NCBI RefSeq assembly: GCF_018294505.1
Contig: NC_057810.1
Location: forward strand, 704,207,622 to 704,271,621
Length of the DNA: 64,000 nt
From: Triticum aestivum
Taxonomy: Eukaryota; Streptophyta; Magnoliopsida; Poales; Poaceae
Reading direction: 5' to 3'
Both the position numbers and the translations under genes were made by a program. Below, in pieces: positions 21,385-31,510 of this stretch (its first letter is position 1; each line of letters opens with the position of its first letter). The notes under the pieces were generated by a model. The model ran no database searches and had not been told where the DNA came from. It was given only the letters and a program-made list of their open reading frames with translations.

Positions 21385-22345
21385 AAATCCCTTGAGAATT
21401 ACACTGTAACGCCAAGAGAGTTACAGTGTAAATCTTGTGAGAAATTACACTGTAAAAAATCAAAATCCCTTGAGAATTACACTATAAACAGTGTAAAAAT
21501 ACTTTGAGAATTACACTATAAATCTTTTGATAATTACACTGTAAAAAGTCCACAACGAGAATTACACTGTAAAAGAAAAGATATTTACAGTGTAAATCTT
21601 GTGAGAAATTACACTGTAAAAAAATCAAAATCCCTTGAAAATTACACTGTAAAACAAAAGATAATTACACTGTAAATCTTTTGATAATTACACTGTAAAA
21701 AGTCCACAACGAGAATTACACTGTAAACGAAAAGATAATTACAGTGTAAAAATACTTTAAGAATTACACTGTAACTCTTTTGATAATTACAATGTAAAAA
21801 GTCCACAACTGACTAATGAGTGCAAAAATCCTTTGAGAATTACACTGTAAAACAAAAGATACTACAACAACAACAACAACAAAGCCTTTAGTCCCAAACA
21901 AGTTGGGGTAGGCTAGAGGTGAAATCCATAAGATCTCGCAACCAACTCATGGCTCTGGCACATGGATAGCAAGCTTCCACGCACCCCTGTCCATAGCTAG
22001 CTCTTTGTCGATACTCCAATCCTTCAGGTCTCTCTTAACGGACTCCTCCCATGTCAAAATCGGTCGACCCCGCCCTCTCTTGACATTCTCCGCACGCTTT
22101 AGCCGTCCGCTATACACTGGAGCTTCTGGAGGCCTGCGCTGAATATGCCCAAACCATCTCAAACGATGTTGGACAAGCTTCTCCTCAATTGGTGCTACCC
22201 CAACTCTATCTCGTATATCATCATTCCGGACTCGATCCTTCCTCGTGTGGCCACTGTAAAACAAAAGATACTACAGTGTAAAAATACTTTGAGAATTACA
22301 CTATAAAATCTTTTGATAATCACACTGTAAAACTTTGAGAGAACT
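21385..22345. repeat. Dense array of TTACACTGTAA palindromic motifs
   Basis: About twenty copies of (GA)ATTACACTGTAAA, or of its complement-like form TTACAGTGTAA, recur at spacings of roughly 20-35 bp. Larger units repeat too: AAAAATCAAAATCCCTTGA occurs near 21371, 21453 and 21616, and AAAAAGTCCACAACGAGAA occurs twice. An RTE fragment at 21867-22251 splits the array. Scattered copies continue at 21020-21110, 23520-23600, 24985-25170 and 25285-25410. I saw none outside 20.6-26.4 kb. Confidence 0.9.
21867..22251 (-). mobile_element. RTE-type LINE, 5'-truncated 3' end, up to 24-bp TSD
   Basis: On the minus strand the fragment encodes the C-terminus of an RTE-like polyprotein (GHTRKDRVRNDDIRDRVG, LRWFGHIQRRP, RGRGRPILTWEE, WKLAIHVPEP). 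A short 3' UTR follows and ends in a (TTG)n tail, seen as CAACAACAACAA at about 21866-21881. A 24-bp sequence beginning CACTGTAAAACAAAAG is repeated at 21843-21866 and 22252-22275, so the duplication is long, as expected for target-primed reverse transcription. The tail overlaps the repeat, which leaves a few bases of uncertainty. The copy is 5'-truncated and inactive. Confidence 0.9.
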
Positions 22346-22433
22346 CACTAAGGAATTAGAGTGCAAAATCTTTTGTGAATTACCAGTGAGATACAGTGGG
22401 GAAACTATCCGTGTAGTAAAGAAAAATTACCAG

Positions 22434-24570
22434 CTCATTACGGATATCTCTGTGGTATGATGAGTTCTCTCCATAAGCCGAATCGAGAAACACAAAAGCT
22501 CTATCTTTGATACAGACGACAAATGAGAACCAATGCTCATCGTGACCAATAGGGAAGTACAACTGAAATTAAGAATCAAATCAGTAAAACAACATCTAGA
22601 AATGCAGGAAATAAACAAATAAAAATGAGAAGAGAATGAACATGGACTTACAAAGTCTGATCTCCACAAAACAAACGCGCTGCAAGCACCCTCAAAAGCA
22701 TTTCGGACAATATTTGGATTACGGGTCAATGGATTGTTGTTATTCAGAATGCACTCCTACAGCAAACAAAAAATAAAAAGTAGAACAGTAAAAAAAAGGG
22801 AAACATGAAAGGGACATAACTTCATAATCCAAAGAAATTAAAGAAAATGTTCAAGCTAGCATACCCCAATATAACTGAAGAAGAAATGTTTCTTTGATTT
22901 TGAAGGATGACACTTGTTGAAAAGGAATCGACAAAAACACAGAATGAGGAAGTTATCTAGATGACCACCTGGGCATAGGGATGAAAGAGAGCGATACGAG
23001 CAGAACGCTCTATCATATCTAATAGCTTCATATCTACACAAAAAGGAAGAAAATGAAAGATAAATCAGTGACAAAAAAATTAAAAAACATGGAGTACACA
23101 ATCAGCAACAAAATCGAAAGAAAAGCATGAAAGGTACAAGGAGAAGAAAAGAAGAACATACTTGCACCAAACTTTGTCGCTGCCAATGCGATTCATTGCA
23201 AAATAATGCTTCCTTTCTTGCAAAGTAACAGGAAAACGATTCAACTGCTGAACATAAGGATCTGAGTTGAACCTAGCAGCTCCGACAATCCTACGAGGAA
23301 CGTGCTGGGTCGTCGCTGTTGAACAATTAGAAAATTTGGAAATAGCGAGCTCATTGCGCTTTTGAGCAGCATTTAATTCAGCAACACCTTCAGGATCAGA
23401 GATGATAAGGACTTCAGGACTGTTTGAAACACCCTGTGAAAAAAATAGGGATTGTCAAGAAAATAAATAAGAAGTCCCATAACCTAGGAAATATGAAATA
23501 GAAAATAGTGATATTACAGAAATCCACTAAGAACTACATTGTAATTACACTGACAAGATAGGAAAATTACAATGAAAAACTACTACGAATTAAACCGTAA
23601 AAATCAAATGATAAAAAAGATAGCAACGGAAATACAATAAAATAAAAATAAGAATGAGTGAAAAAGCACAAAGAAAAAACGCACTGGTCTAACGGAAGAA
23701 GATGATGCTAAATTGTTCAGCCGGTTATAAGCTTCATTCGTCTTCTTTGCGAAATTAACACAACGGTCAGAAAATGTGGAGGTGCCAACTACTTGAACTT
23801 CATCAAGACCGACCAGCTAGAGAAGAAAACAAAATGAGGAACAATCACAAATAATCCGGAGAAAAGGAAGTTAAGAATCGAAAATAAAGAACACATGAAA
23901 TTACATCATCTCCTCTGTTAAAGAACTCATTTAATGCTTCTGGAGAGCTGAGATCAACATGATTTGATTGGGATGCCTGAACTGACTTTGAAATGTTGGA
24001 ATGAGGAATCGTCACCAGTTAAACACAGTCCTGATATAGAACAAAAACTAATAAGCAAATGGGGAGAAATAACTAAGATAAATAGATATATAAAGGAACT
24101 GGAAAAAGAAAGTAAACTAAAAAGCTGAGAAAATAACCTGTTCAAAAGGAGACACATGAGAGTTAAGAAGCCTTTCAGACACATATTGCGAACACTGAAC
24201 TTGGTCGACCTGCAAGCAGAAACAAAAAAAATGGAACCAATCAAATACACTAGAAACAATTCATTTCTCTCCATTAAAAAAGACATACCATGGCAGAGAT
24301 GCACTAGAAACAAACCCCACACATAAATGACAAAAAAAGAGAATCCAACCTCATCTATAAAATGCCGGGATAGCCTCACTGGAACAATAGGTGAAAGGTT
24401 GTTTCTAGTTGGGTGAAATTCAAAGTCAACATTAGCTGAACCGATATTCTGATCCGCCTTGGTAACAGGACGAGCATCCTTTGATTCGCAATCAAAATTG
24501 AAGCTAGCCATGGAAGGTCTTCTGTCATATATGACATCAACATTAGGCTTGTGCCTTTTCAAAGGGCTAC
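22434..24570 (-). pseudogene. Ulp1-like (C48 protease family) gene, multi-exon, lacking the catalytic Cys exon
   Basis: Minus-strand exons bounded by AG/GT, from 5' to 3', are 24570-24350 (SPLKRHKPNVDVIYDRRPSM), 24209-24138 (VDQVQCSQYVSERLLNSHVS), about 24020-23908 (SQSNHVDLSSPEALNEFFNR), about 23818-23697 (LDEVQVVGTSTFSDRCVNFA), about 23432-23162 (a 91-residue frame including RRIVGAARFNSDPYVQQL), about 23035-22860 (SLCPGGHLDNFLI, SKSKKHFFFSYIG), about 22757-22652 (NAFEGACSAFVLWRSDF) and 22563-22434 (LYFPIGHDEHWFSFVVCIKD, RAFVFLDSAYGE). The last pieces supply the His (EHW) and Asp (LDS) of a C48 triad. The exon with the catalytic Cys should follow, but the motif array begins at about 22376 instead. 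I saw no start or stop codon with confidence. The exons themselves are free of stops, so loss of the 3' part may be fairly recent, or the gene may be a captured fragment. Confidence 0.65.
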
Positions 24571-24979
24571 CTGGATTCAACCACAAAGAAAAAATAAACC
24601 TCATGAGAAACATAAAAAATAAACTGATCATACAGATGTTTAGTACATACACATTGTCAGATGCATATAATGGATCATGCAAATAAGAAAAAAGAACACA
24701 CGAACTAAATCAAAAGAACACGAGGGCATGCGATTAATTACAACAACTGAGCTGGAAAGGGACCAAATGAGGAATTAAAAAGAATACAATTACAATAAAA
24801 AATCATCACTGGATTACACAAAATAAAATGAAAATAAATTACACTTTATCCAGCAACTAACTATACAACACCCTGCAAAAAAATTAAACAAGGATTAGCA
24901 TCAAAGCATGACAAAACAAACCTATGAAAACAAATAGAATGATCTAAATGCAGTCAGTAGTTGCAACATAATTCCTATA

Positions 24980-25410
24980 TGATATACAGTGTAAAAATCA
25001 ATGATAAGATAAGCAAAAAACAGTACAATGACACTAAGAATTACATAGTAAAACACACTAAGAATTACAGTGTGAATACACTGAGAAATACACTGTAAAT
25101 CCACTAAAGATACATTGTAAAAAGCACAAATAATTATAGTGTAAATATACTGATGAGATACAGTGCAAAAATACACATTAGTTTTTCATGGTGGTGGTTA
25201 TGATTACTAGTAGTAGCATGGCAGTGGCAGTGGTAGTGCTAATTCATTCAGCCAATCATCACCAATCCCAAATCCAAAAGGACATACAGTGTAAACCGCC
25301 TAAGAAAATACACTGCAAAATCTATTAGGAATAAAAGTGTAAAATCAATGACAATTACACTGTAAGTCCATAGCGAATTACACTGTAAATGCACTAGAAA
25401 TTACATTGTA
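24980..25410. repeat. Second cluster of TTACACTGTAA-type motifs
   Basis: Around ten diverged copies (ATTACAGTGTGAA, ATACACTGTAAATCCACTA, ATTACACTGTAAATGCACTA) lie upstream of the first recognisable Ulp1-like exon. They alternate with CCACTAAGAATT-like words. An unrelated GTGGTGGTTATGATTAC stretch at 25190-25260 interrupts them. Confidence 0.8.
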
Positions 25411-26417
25411 AAAACAAATGGGAAATATCCAGTGACAAAGAACAGAACCACAACAAATTCAGAAACACAACAAAATCTACCGACTCATTCCTATAGTCCT
25501 GTATCCACAATGTAGGTGGATGTGTGTGAACTGTATTGTAAAATACAACCACGCAACCAAGTGGATGTCAGCCTAAGGGGAAACCTGCATGCACAACCTA
25601 GGGATAGATCACCATCGCATATTAGTACAAGTAAAACAAACCAATCTAATCAAACAACCACCCGAATACATAACAACACCGCAGTTACAGATCAATGAAA
25701 ACTAACAGTTAAACCCCCTCATGAAGCACCACTCTAGTCATCTCGCCCTGCCCATGGACATGGACGAGCGGCCTACGAACGAGAAACTGGAACTACCTCC
25801 CCCTACCACAATGCACTCCGCCGCCGAAATCCGCCATGGCAAACGAGATTCAAACCCAGAAAAACGGCGGAACCTCAGAATCCGGATCTGACTATACGAA
25901 TGCTGCGGGGAAAATACACATAGATCTGACTATGAATCTGCGGAACAAGAGAAATCGAGAGAAATTACCGAATCAGACGAACAAAAAATCGGAGGGAGGG
26001 GGGAAATTGGGGCCAGGGTTGGTGCGGGGGGCGACGGGAGGTCGAGCGGGGCGCGGAGGCAGCAGGGGAGTGGGATAGAGAGCGCAGGCGAGTCACCAAC
26101 AACAAACTGCGTCGATCGCCGAGAGGGAGATCCAAATCGCCATGGCTATCTCTCCCAACCTCTCTTCCAGGGGATGCGTGTGTGAAGTGGCAAAGTGGAA
26201 ACGACGAGGCTGTGGAGGGAGGAAGCGACAGAAGCGGGATAGCGAGCAGAGCGTAACGGGTCGGATTGAAAAATTCAGCGGGCCCGATAAAGAAAGGTCA
26301 GCGCCCGAAAGAGGACAGGAGAAAAGGAAAAACACGAATCACGACGCGACAGAACGTACGGCTCAGAAAAGGGATAAAGACGAATAATTTTCATCCGAAT
26401 GAAAATTAGCAATTCCG
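25411..26417. other. GC-richer right part of the candidate element, likely 5' region of the Ulp1-like gene
   Basis: Composition rises in GC toward 26000-26330. No convincing exon was found on either strand. A minus-strand ATG at about 25837 (MADFGGG) stops after a few codons. By position this may hold the promoter and leader of the minus-strand gene. It could also be captured sequence. Confidence 0.35.
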
Positions 26418-26425
26418 AAAATCAA

Positions 26426-26745
26426 ATCCCTCCTCAAAAAGATGGCCGCATTGAAGCGCGACCAAACCCAAAAGCCAAAACCCCGCCTCAAAAACCACCC
26501 AAAGCCATGGCCACCCGACCCAAGACCAGCAGAGCTCCACCACCACCACCCGCCGCGGCAGCGAGCAGAGCAGCAGCAGCAGCAGAACCCACCTCTCACC
26601 TCTCACTCCTCCCCCTCCCCCATCGACTGCGATGATGGAGATTCCACCACGCGCGCCCGCATAACCCAGCCGCCCACTCTTTTCATCCCCCTCCCTCCTC
26701 CCCCCTCTGTTCTCCGAGCGAGCTTGAATCTTGGGGAGGGAAACG
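26426..26745 (+). promoter_or_regulatory. Upstream and leader region of the MCTP gene
   Basis: The stretch is rich in CCACC, GCAGCAGCAG (26566-26580) and CT tracts (26680-26720), typical of a grass 5' UTR and proximal promoter. No TATA box was identified with confidence. The right end of the candidate element lies 328 bp before the start codon. Confidence 0.4.
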
Positions 26746-29700
26746 ATGGCCAAGGCGGAGAAGCTGGTGGTGGAGGTGGTGGCGGCGCACAACCTGATGC
26801 CCAAGGACGGGCAGGGCTCCTCGTCGGCCTACGTGGAGGTGGAGTTCGAGCACCAGAAGCGCCGCACCCGGCCGCGCCCCCGGGAGCTCAACCCCCTCTG
26901 GAACGAGCGCCTCGTCTTCCCCGTCGCCGACCCCGACGACCTCCCCTACCGCGCCATCGACGTCGGCGTCTACAACGACCGCGCCGCCGCCGCCTCCGGG
27001 AATAGCCCCCACGGCCGCAACTTCCTCGGCAAGGTCCGCGTCCCGGCCGCCGGCGTGCCCGCGCCAGGGGAGCCGGTTGTGCCGCAGCTCTTCACGCTCG
27101 AGAAGCGGAGCTTGTTCTCGCATATCCGCGGTGAGATCACGCTCAAGATTTACCGCGCCGGCGCCGGGGCCGGCGAGATGGTCGCCAAGGGCAAGCAGGA
27201 GAAGCCCGCCAAGGCGGTGGTGACTGGCCCCGAGGTCGTCGCCGCGCCGCCTGTGAATGGCGGCAAGAAGCACCAGCAGCAGCAGCAGCACCGGCACCAG
27301 CGCCAGCAGCCGGTTGTGGCCGCGCGGCCGCATCAGCCGGCGCAGCAGCCGCAGCAGCCCATGGACGTCATGCCGCAGCCCCAGCCGGCGGCCATGAAGC
27401 CGGTCATGCTCGCCGACCACTACCCCGTCCCGGCCATGTTCCCCGGCGGGCCCGCGGACTTCTCCCTCAAGGAGACGCGGCCACACCTCGGCGGCGGCCT
27501 GACGGCCGACAAGGCGAACGCCACCTACGACCTGGTCGAGCAGATGCAGTACCTGTACGTGCGCGTGGTGCGCGCGCGCGGCGTGGCCACGCCCGGCGAG
27601 GCCGTCGCGGAGGTCAAGCTCGGGAACTACCGCGGCGTCACGCCGCCGGCCGCCGCGCACCAGTGGGACCAGGTCTTCGCCTTCTCCAAGGAGACCATCC
27701 AGTCCTCCTTCGTCGAGGTGTTCGTGCGCGCCCGCGGCAGCGACGACCAGGTCGGCCGCATCTGCTTCGACCTCTCCGAGGTGCCCCGCCGCGCGCCGCC
27801 CGACAGCACGCTGGCGCCGCAGTGGTACGCCATGGAGGACCGCAAGGGCGAGCGCGGCAGCGTGGAGGTGATGGTCGCCGTGTGGTACGGCACCCAGGCC
27901 GACGAGGCCTTCGCCGAGGCGTGGCACTCCAAGGCCGCCGGCGTCCAGGGCCACGGCCCCCTGGGATCCATCAAGTCCAAGGTCTACGTCGCCCCCAAGC
28001 TCTGGTACCTCCGCGTGTCCGTCATCGAGGCGCAGGACCTGCTTCCCATGGACAAGGGGCCCATGGCGATGGGCCGGTACCCGGAGCTCTTCGTGCGCGC
28101 GCAGATCGGGAGCCAGATGCTGCGCACACGTGCGTCACCGATCATGGCGAACCGGGGGCCGACGAGCCCGTTCTGGAACGAAGACCTCATGTTTGTGGTT
28201 GCCGAGCCATTCGAGGAGTTCTTGGTGGTGTCTCTGGAGGATCATGTGTCGCCGGGCAGGGACGACATCCTCGGCCGCCTCGTCGTCCCGGTGACTGCCA
28301 TTGAGAGGCGCTGGGATGAGAAGCTTGTTGTCTCCAGGTGGTTCGGGCTGGACCGCGGCAACGGCGGCGGCAATGTCGCCGCCAACAATCCGAACAACAG
28401 GTTCGGGAGCCGGGTGCATCTCCGGCTAAGCCTCGACGGCGGCTACCATGTTCTGGATGAGGCAACGGCGTACAGCAGTGACCTCCGGCCGACGGCGAAG
28501 CAGCTGTGGTACCCGCACGTCGGGGTGCTCGAGCTCGGCGTTCTCGGTGCCACCGGACTGATACCGATGAAGGGCCGGGCCGATGGCAGGGGCGCGACGG
28601 CGGACTCGTACTGCGTCGCGAAGTATGGGCAGAAGTGGATCCGCACGCGCACCGTCGTCGACTCGGTGTGCCCCCGCTGGAACGAGCAGTACACCTGGGA
28701 GGTGTTCGACCCCTGCACCGTCATCACCGTCGGCGTGTTCGACAACTGCCATGTCGACAAGCCGGCGGCGTCAGGGAACAACAACACCACGGTGGCTGTC
28801 CGTGACAACTGCATCGGCAAGGTCCGCATCAGGCTCTCGACATTGGAGACCGACAGGGTGTACACTCATGCCTACCCTCTGCTCATGCTGCATCCCTCCG
28901 GCGTTAAGAAGATGGGGGAGCTCCACCTGGCCGTGCGCTTCTGCTCTAGCAATGCCGGCAACATGTACCATGCCTACGCCCGCCCGATGCTCCCCAAGAT
29001 GCACTACGTGGAGCCGCTGCTGGTGCGGCAGGTCGAGAGCCTGCGGTTCCAGGCCACGAGCGTCGTCGCCGCCCGGCTCGGCCGCACCGAGCCGCCGCTC
29101 GGCAAGGAGGTCGTGGAGTACATGTTGGACCACCGCTCGCACCTGTGGAGCATGCGGCGCAGCAAGGCCAACTTCTTCCGCCTCGTCTCCGTGCTCTCCG
29201 GCGTGATGGCGGTCGGGCGGTGGTTCGAGCTGGTGCGCTCCTGGCACTACCCGGTGCACTCGTGCGTCGCCGTGTTCACGTTCCTGGTGTTCGTCCTGAT
29301 GCCGGAGCTGATCCTGCCGACGGCGTTCCTGGTGATGGCCTTCACCGGGCTGTGGCGGTACCGCGTGCGGCCGAGGCACCCGCCGCACATGGACATGCGG
29401 CTGTCCCACGCGGACGCGGCCACCGGCGACGAGCTGGACGAGGAGTTCGACACGTTCCCGTCGAGCCGCGGCGACGTGGTGCGCTTCAGGTACGACCGGC
29501 TCCGCAGCGTGGCCGGGAGGGTGCAGACGGTGGTGGGCGACATCGCGACGCAGGGCGAGCGGATGCAGGCGGTGCTCAGCTGGCGCGACCCGAGGGCGAC
29601 GATGCTCTTCTCCGTCGCCTGCGTGGCTGCCGCGGTCATCGCCTACGCCGTGCCGATGAAGCTGCTGGTCGGGCTGTGGGGCCTCTACGCCATGCGCCCG

Positions 29701-29781
29701 CCGAGGTTCCGCAGCCGGATGCCGTCCCCGCTCATGAACTTCTTCCGGAGGCTGCCGTCCAAGGCCGATATCCTGCTATGA
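26746..29781 (+). CDS. MCTP: Multiple C2 domain and transmembrane region protein (MCTP), QUIRKY-like
   Basis: This is an intact intronless frame of 1,011 codons, ATG 26746 (context AAACGATGGC) to TGA 29781. It is very GC-rich with GC-ending codons, as in many grass genes. An N-terminal C2 domain (residues about 5-120, KLVVEVVAAHNLMPKDGQGS, NPLWNERLVF) is followed by a Gln/His/Pro-rich linker (about 175-230). Three more C2 domains lie at about 266-385 (YLYVRVVRARGV), 418-560 (LWYLRVSVIEAQDLLPMD, PFWNEDLMFVVAEPF) and 592-740 (GVLELGVLGATGLIPMK, PRWNEQYTWEVFDP). The C-terminal PRT_C region carries hydrophobic segments at about 845-870 and 951-980 and ends RRLPSKADILL. MCTPs are ER/plasma-membrane tethers, often at plasmodesmata. 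QUIRKY acts in organ shape and FTIP members in florigen transport. The N-terminal C2 plus linker favours a QUIRKY-like member; orthology needs a tree. Confidence 0.95.
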   Translation: MAKAEKLVVEVVAAHNLMPKDGQGSSSAYVEVEFEHQKRRTRPRPRELNPLWNERLVFPVADPDDLPYRAIDVGVYNDRAAAASGNSPHGRNFLGKVRVPAAGVPAPGEPVVPQLFTLEKRSLFSHIRGEITLKIYRAGAGAGEMVAKGKQEKPAKAVVTGPEVVAAPPVNGGKKHQQQQQHRHQRQQPVVAARPHQPAQQPQQPMDVMPQPQPAAMKPVMLADHYPVPAMFPGGPADFSLKETRPHLGGGLTADKANATYDLVEQMQYLYVRVVRARGVATPGEAVAEVKLGNYRGVTPPAAAHQWDQVFAFSKETIQSSFVEVFVRARGSDDQVGRICFDLSEVPRRAPPDSTLAPQWYAMEDRKGERGSVEVMVAVWYGTQADEAFAEAWHSKAAGVQGHGPLGSIKSKVYVAPKLWYLRVSVIEAQDLLPMDKGPMAMGRYPELFVRAQIGSQMLRTRASPIMANRGPTSPFWNEDLMFVVAEPFEEFLVVSLEDHVSPGRDDILGRLVVPVTAIERRWDEKLVVSRWFGLDRGNGGGNVAANNPNNRFGSRVHLRLSLDGGYHVLDEATAYSSDLRPTAKQLWYPHVGVLELGVLGATGLIPMKGRADGRGATADSYCVAKYGQKWIRTRTVVDSVCPRWNEQYTWEVFDPCTVITVGVFDNCHVDKPAASGNNNTTVAVRDNCIGKVRIRLSTLETDRVYTHAYPLLMLHPSGVKKMGELHLAVRFCSSNAGNMYHAYARPMLPKMHYVEPLLVRQVESLRFQATSVVAARLGRTEPPLGKEVVEYMLDHRSHLWSMRRSKANFFRLVSVLSGVMAVGRWFELVRSWHYPVHSCVAVFTFLVFVLMPELILPTAFLVMAFTGLWRYRVRPRHPPHMDMRLSHADAATGDELDEEFDTFPSSRGDVVRFRYDRLRSVAGRVQTVVGDIATQGERMQAVLSWRDPRATMLFSVACVAAAVIAYAVPMKLLVGLWGLYAMRPPRFRSRMPSPLMNFFRRLPSKADILL

Positions 29782-30929
29782 TCTCAATCTCTGCAGCTGC
29801 AAAATTGGTGACTCTAACCTTGCGACCGATTCAGTTAGTGGTTTGGTTATTTTGGAGGGGAGTGGATGATGCTTGGAAGGAATGTAGTGGCAAGAAACAA
29901 ACTTGTATGCCTTCTGTAGGTGGTGCCTGGTATGCTAGTTGCTTAGCTTAATTGCTGTTAGTGTTAGTTAGTGTATCCTGCTGGTTTGTGTGGTGGTAGC
30001 AACAGCAGAAGTAGAAGAAGAAGACTTGTGGTAAGCCCAGTGACGGTGCTGTTCTTCTAGTCCCAGTTTCAGACTTTCAGCTGTGCAAGGACTAAGTTCA
30101 GTAGTTGGCAGTTTAATCTATTATGTGATGATGAAAGAAGGGTTAATTAAGTTCAGTACATTGCTGTTAATCTGTGTCATGATGATGATGTGTTGATGAA
30201 ACGGCCAGGTTTAATCTACAATTGAAAAACTGGTGTTATGAAATGTATGGTGTTCATTTTATTCCATTATAGCAGTAGCAGAGTAGCAGACTTGTTGCAG
30301 TCATTGTTTCACTTGTGCAAAGGCTGAGTTCAGTCAATGGCAGATAATCTATGTCATGATGATTAGTTGATGAACCAACCAGGTTTAATCCATGATGAGC
30401 CGCAGATGTCTGGATGAAGTAATAGTAAATGTTTGGTCTGTACTTCTAAGACCGGGAATGATGCCTCTCACGTGCATGTGTGTTGTTGCTTTTGTTCACT
30501 GGTGAGAATAAAAATCTTGTCTTTGGAGTTGAGGCACGTGGCGCCTCTCTTTGTCTCAGTTTGTCTCCACAGTATGTTCCCACGTGATTGGAGGCTTAAA
30601 CTAATGGTACAGGGAATTCTTGCTTACGGTCTGAAGTTTGAACATGCAAGTGTTATGTCTTCTTTCTGTTAACTGTCCATGATCTACAGAGAAATGATAT
30701 CCACTACTTGCCTGGTTACTGAAAGCTGTTCTTGTCTAGTGCCAGTGGTTACTGAATACAGATTCTAGAAAAAAATGCCGTCTTGTATGAACTCAGAACA
30801 TGCAAAGAGGTCCAATTGTCTTGTGTTAGTGGTTACTGCAAGAACTAACTAATCCGTGTCATCTGTTGAAGCAATCAGAGCAAAGAAAAGTGGCATCTTT
30901 ATGATCCTGAAAATTCAGAATGTTGCAGC
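29782..30929. other. MCTP 3' UTR and downstream intergenic DNA
   Basis: The sequence after the stop is AT-richer with no long frame. The phrase GATGATGAAAG/TTAATCTATG..GTCATGATGAT recurs at about 30125-30190 and 30345-30365, and CTTGTCTAGTGCCAGTGGTTACTG-like text recurs at about 30735 and 30818. No poly(A) site could be fixed. Nothing else is supported. Confidence 0.45.
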
Positions 30930-31510
30930 TCATGAGAACTTGGCTAAACTACTGGCGTCCATATTTGCCTTTCTAAATTCAAAAGTAAAACTACAATTAA
31001 AAGCTAAAGCTCTATGTTTGGTTTCAGTGATGATTGCTCCATAAGATCCTCTGCTACCTTCCTCAATGTCCTTGATCACCTGTTTTGAATCCAAAGCTAA
31101 GATGAAATTGTGCAGCATCACATCTTGGGCTAAAGATAAACCCTCGCGGCATGCTACCGCATCTAGCGTCGCCATGTCCGTGATTCCATTGATGACCAAT
31201 GCTGAGCTCCCCATAAAGTTACCTGCTGCATCTCTACATACTATTGCGGCATCGCCTCGATCATGATTGCGTGAAAAAGCAGCATCAACATGAATCTTTG
31301 CAAAACCCTGGGGTTGAGCCTTGGGTCTAGCATTGCGGTTTCTTGGAGTTGCTGGTGTCTTGACATTCTTTCATGGCAGAAGATCGATGTCCGCAATAAA
31401 TCAAGATATAAAATGGTGGGTGGCTGATGGACTCTCATAGATTTGCTCGTGAATGGCCTTCCTTAGAGCACATGGTAACCACCAATCTGATGAATGCATC
31501 ATGCGATAAT
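30930..31510 (-). pseudogene. RNase H-like (RVT_3) remnant of a LINE
   Basis: On the minus strand the pieces EQIYESPSATHH-like, AKIHVDAAFSRNHD-like and RCSR/GSSALVINGITDMATLD lead into an open stretch 31214-30930 (ACREGLSLAQDVMLHNFILA, LDSKQVIKDIEEGS). This order and the Asp/Glu positions fit the RNase H domain at the C-terminus of plant L1-type LINEs. Stops and a frame change in the upstream half show it is dead. No TSD or tail was found. Confidence 0.7.

Larger units (their letters stand above)
20614..26417 (-). mobile_element. Candidate DNA element with imperfect TIRs and 8-bp TSD, carrying a Ulp1-like gene
   Basis: The left end (GGGACTGTCTATTGTCC, then ATCCGGATGAAA) and the reverse complement of the right end (CGGAATTGCTAATTTTC, then ATTCGGATGAAA) agree at about 21 of 29 positions, with looser similarity for another 20 bp. 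AAAATCAA directly abuts both ends (20606-20613 and 26418-26425). The interior differs from both flanks and holds an 84-bp tandem repeat, a dense TTACACTGTAA motif array and exons of a Ulp1-like gene on the minus strand. No transposase was recognised. Mutator-like elements carrying Ulp1-like genes are known in plants, so a non-autonomous MULE is the first guess. An 8-bp TSD would also suit a hAT element. The boundaries are my inference. Confidence 0.5.

Noticed and set aside
21385..22345. CRISPR-like or satellite interpretation of the TTACACTGTAA array
   Set aside because: Spacing is irregular, units occur in both orientations and variants are diverged. The host is a plant, so CRISPR is excluded, and no fixed monomer length supports a classical satellite.
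23954..24682. A single continuous 242-codon minus-strand gene
   Set aside because: Only part of this frame is Ulp1-like sequence. The rest is intron read-through (Phe/Leu/Ile-rich), and AG/GT boundaries split it into exons.
26683..27954. Long minus-strand open frame (423 codons) opposite the MCTP gene
   Set aside because: It is an antisense shadow of GC-rich coding sequence, with low-complexity Leu/Arg/Gly content and no motif. The plus-strand frame has full C2 and PRT_C signatures.
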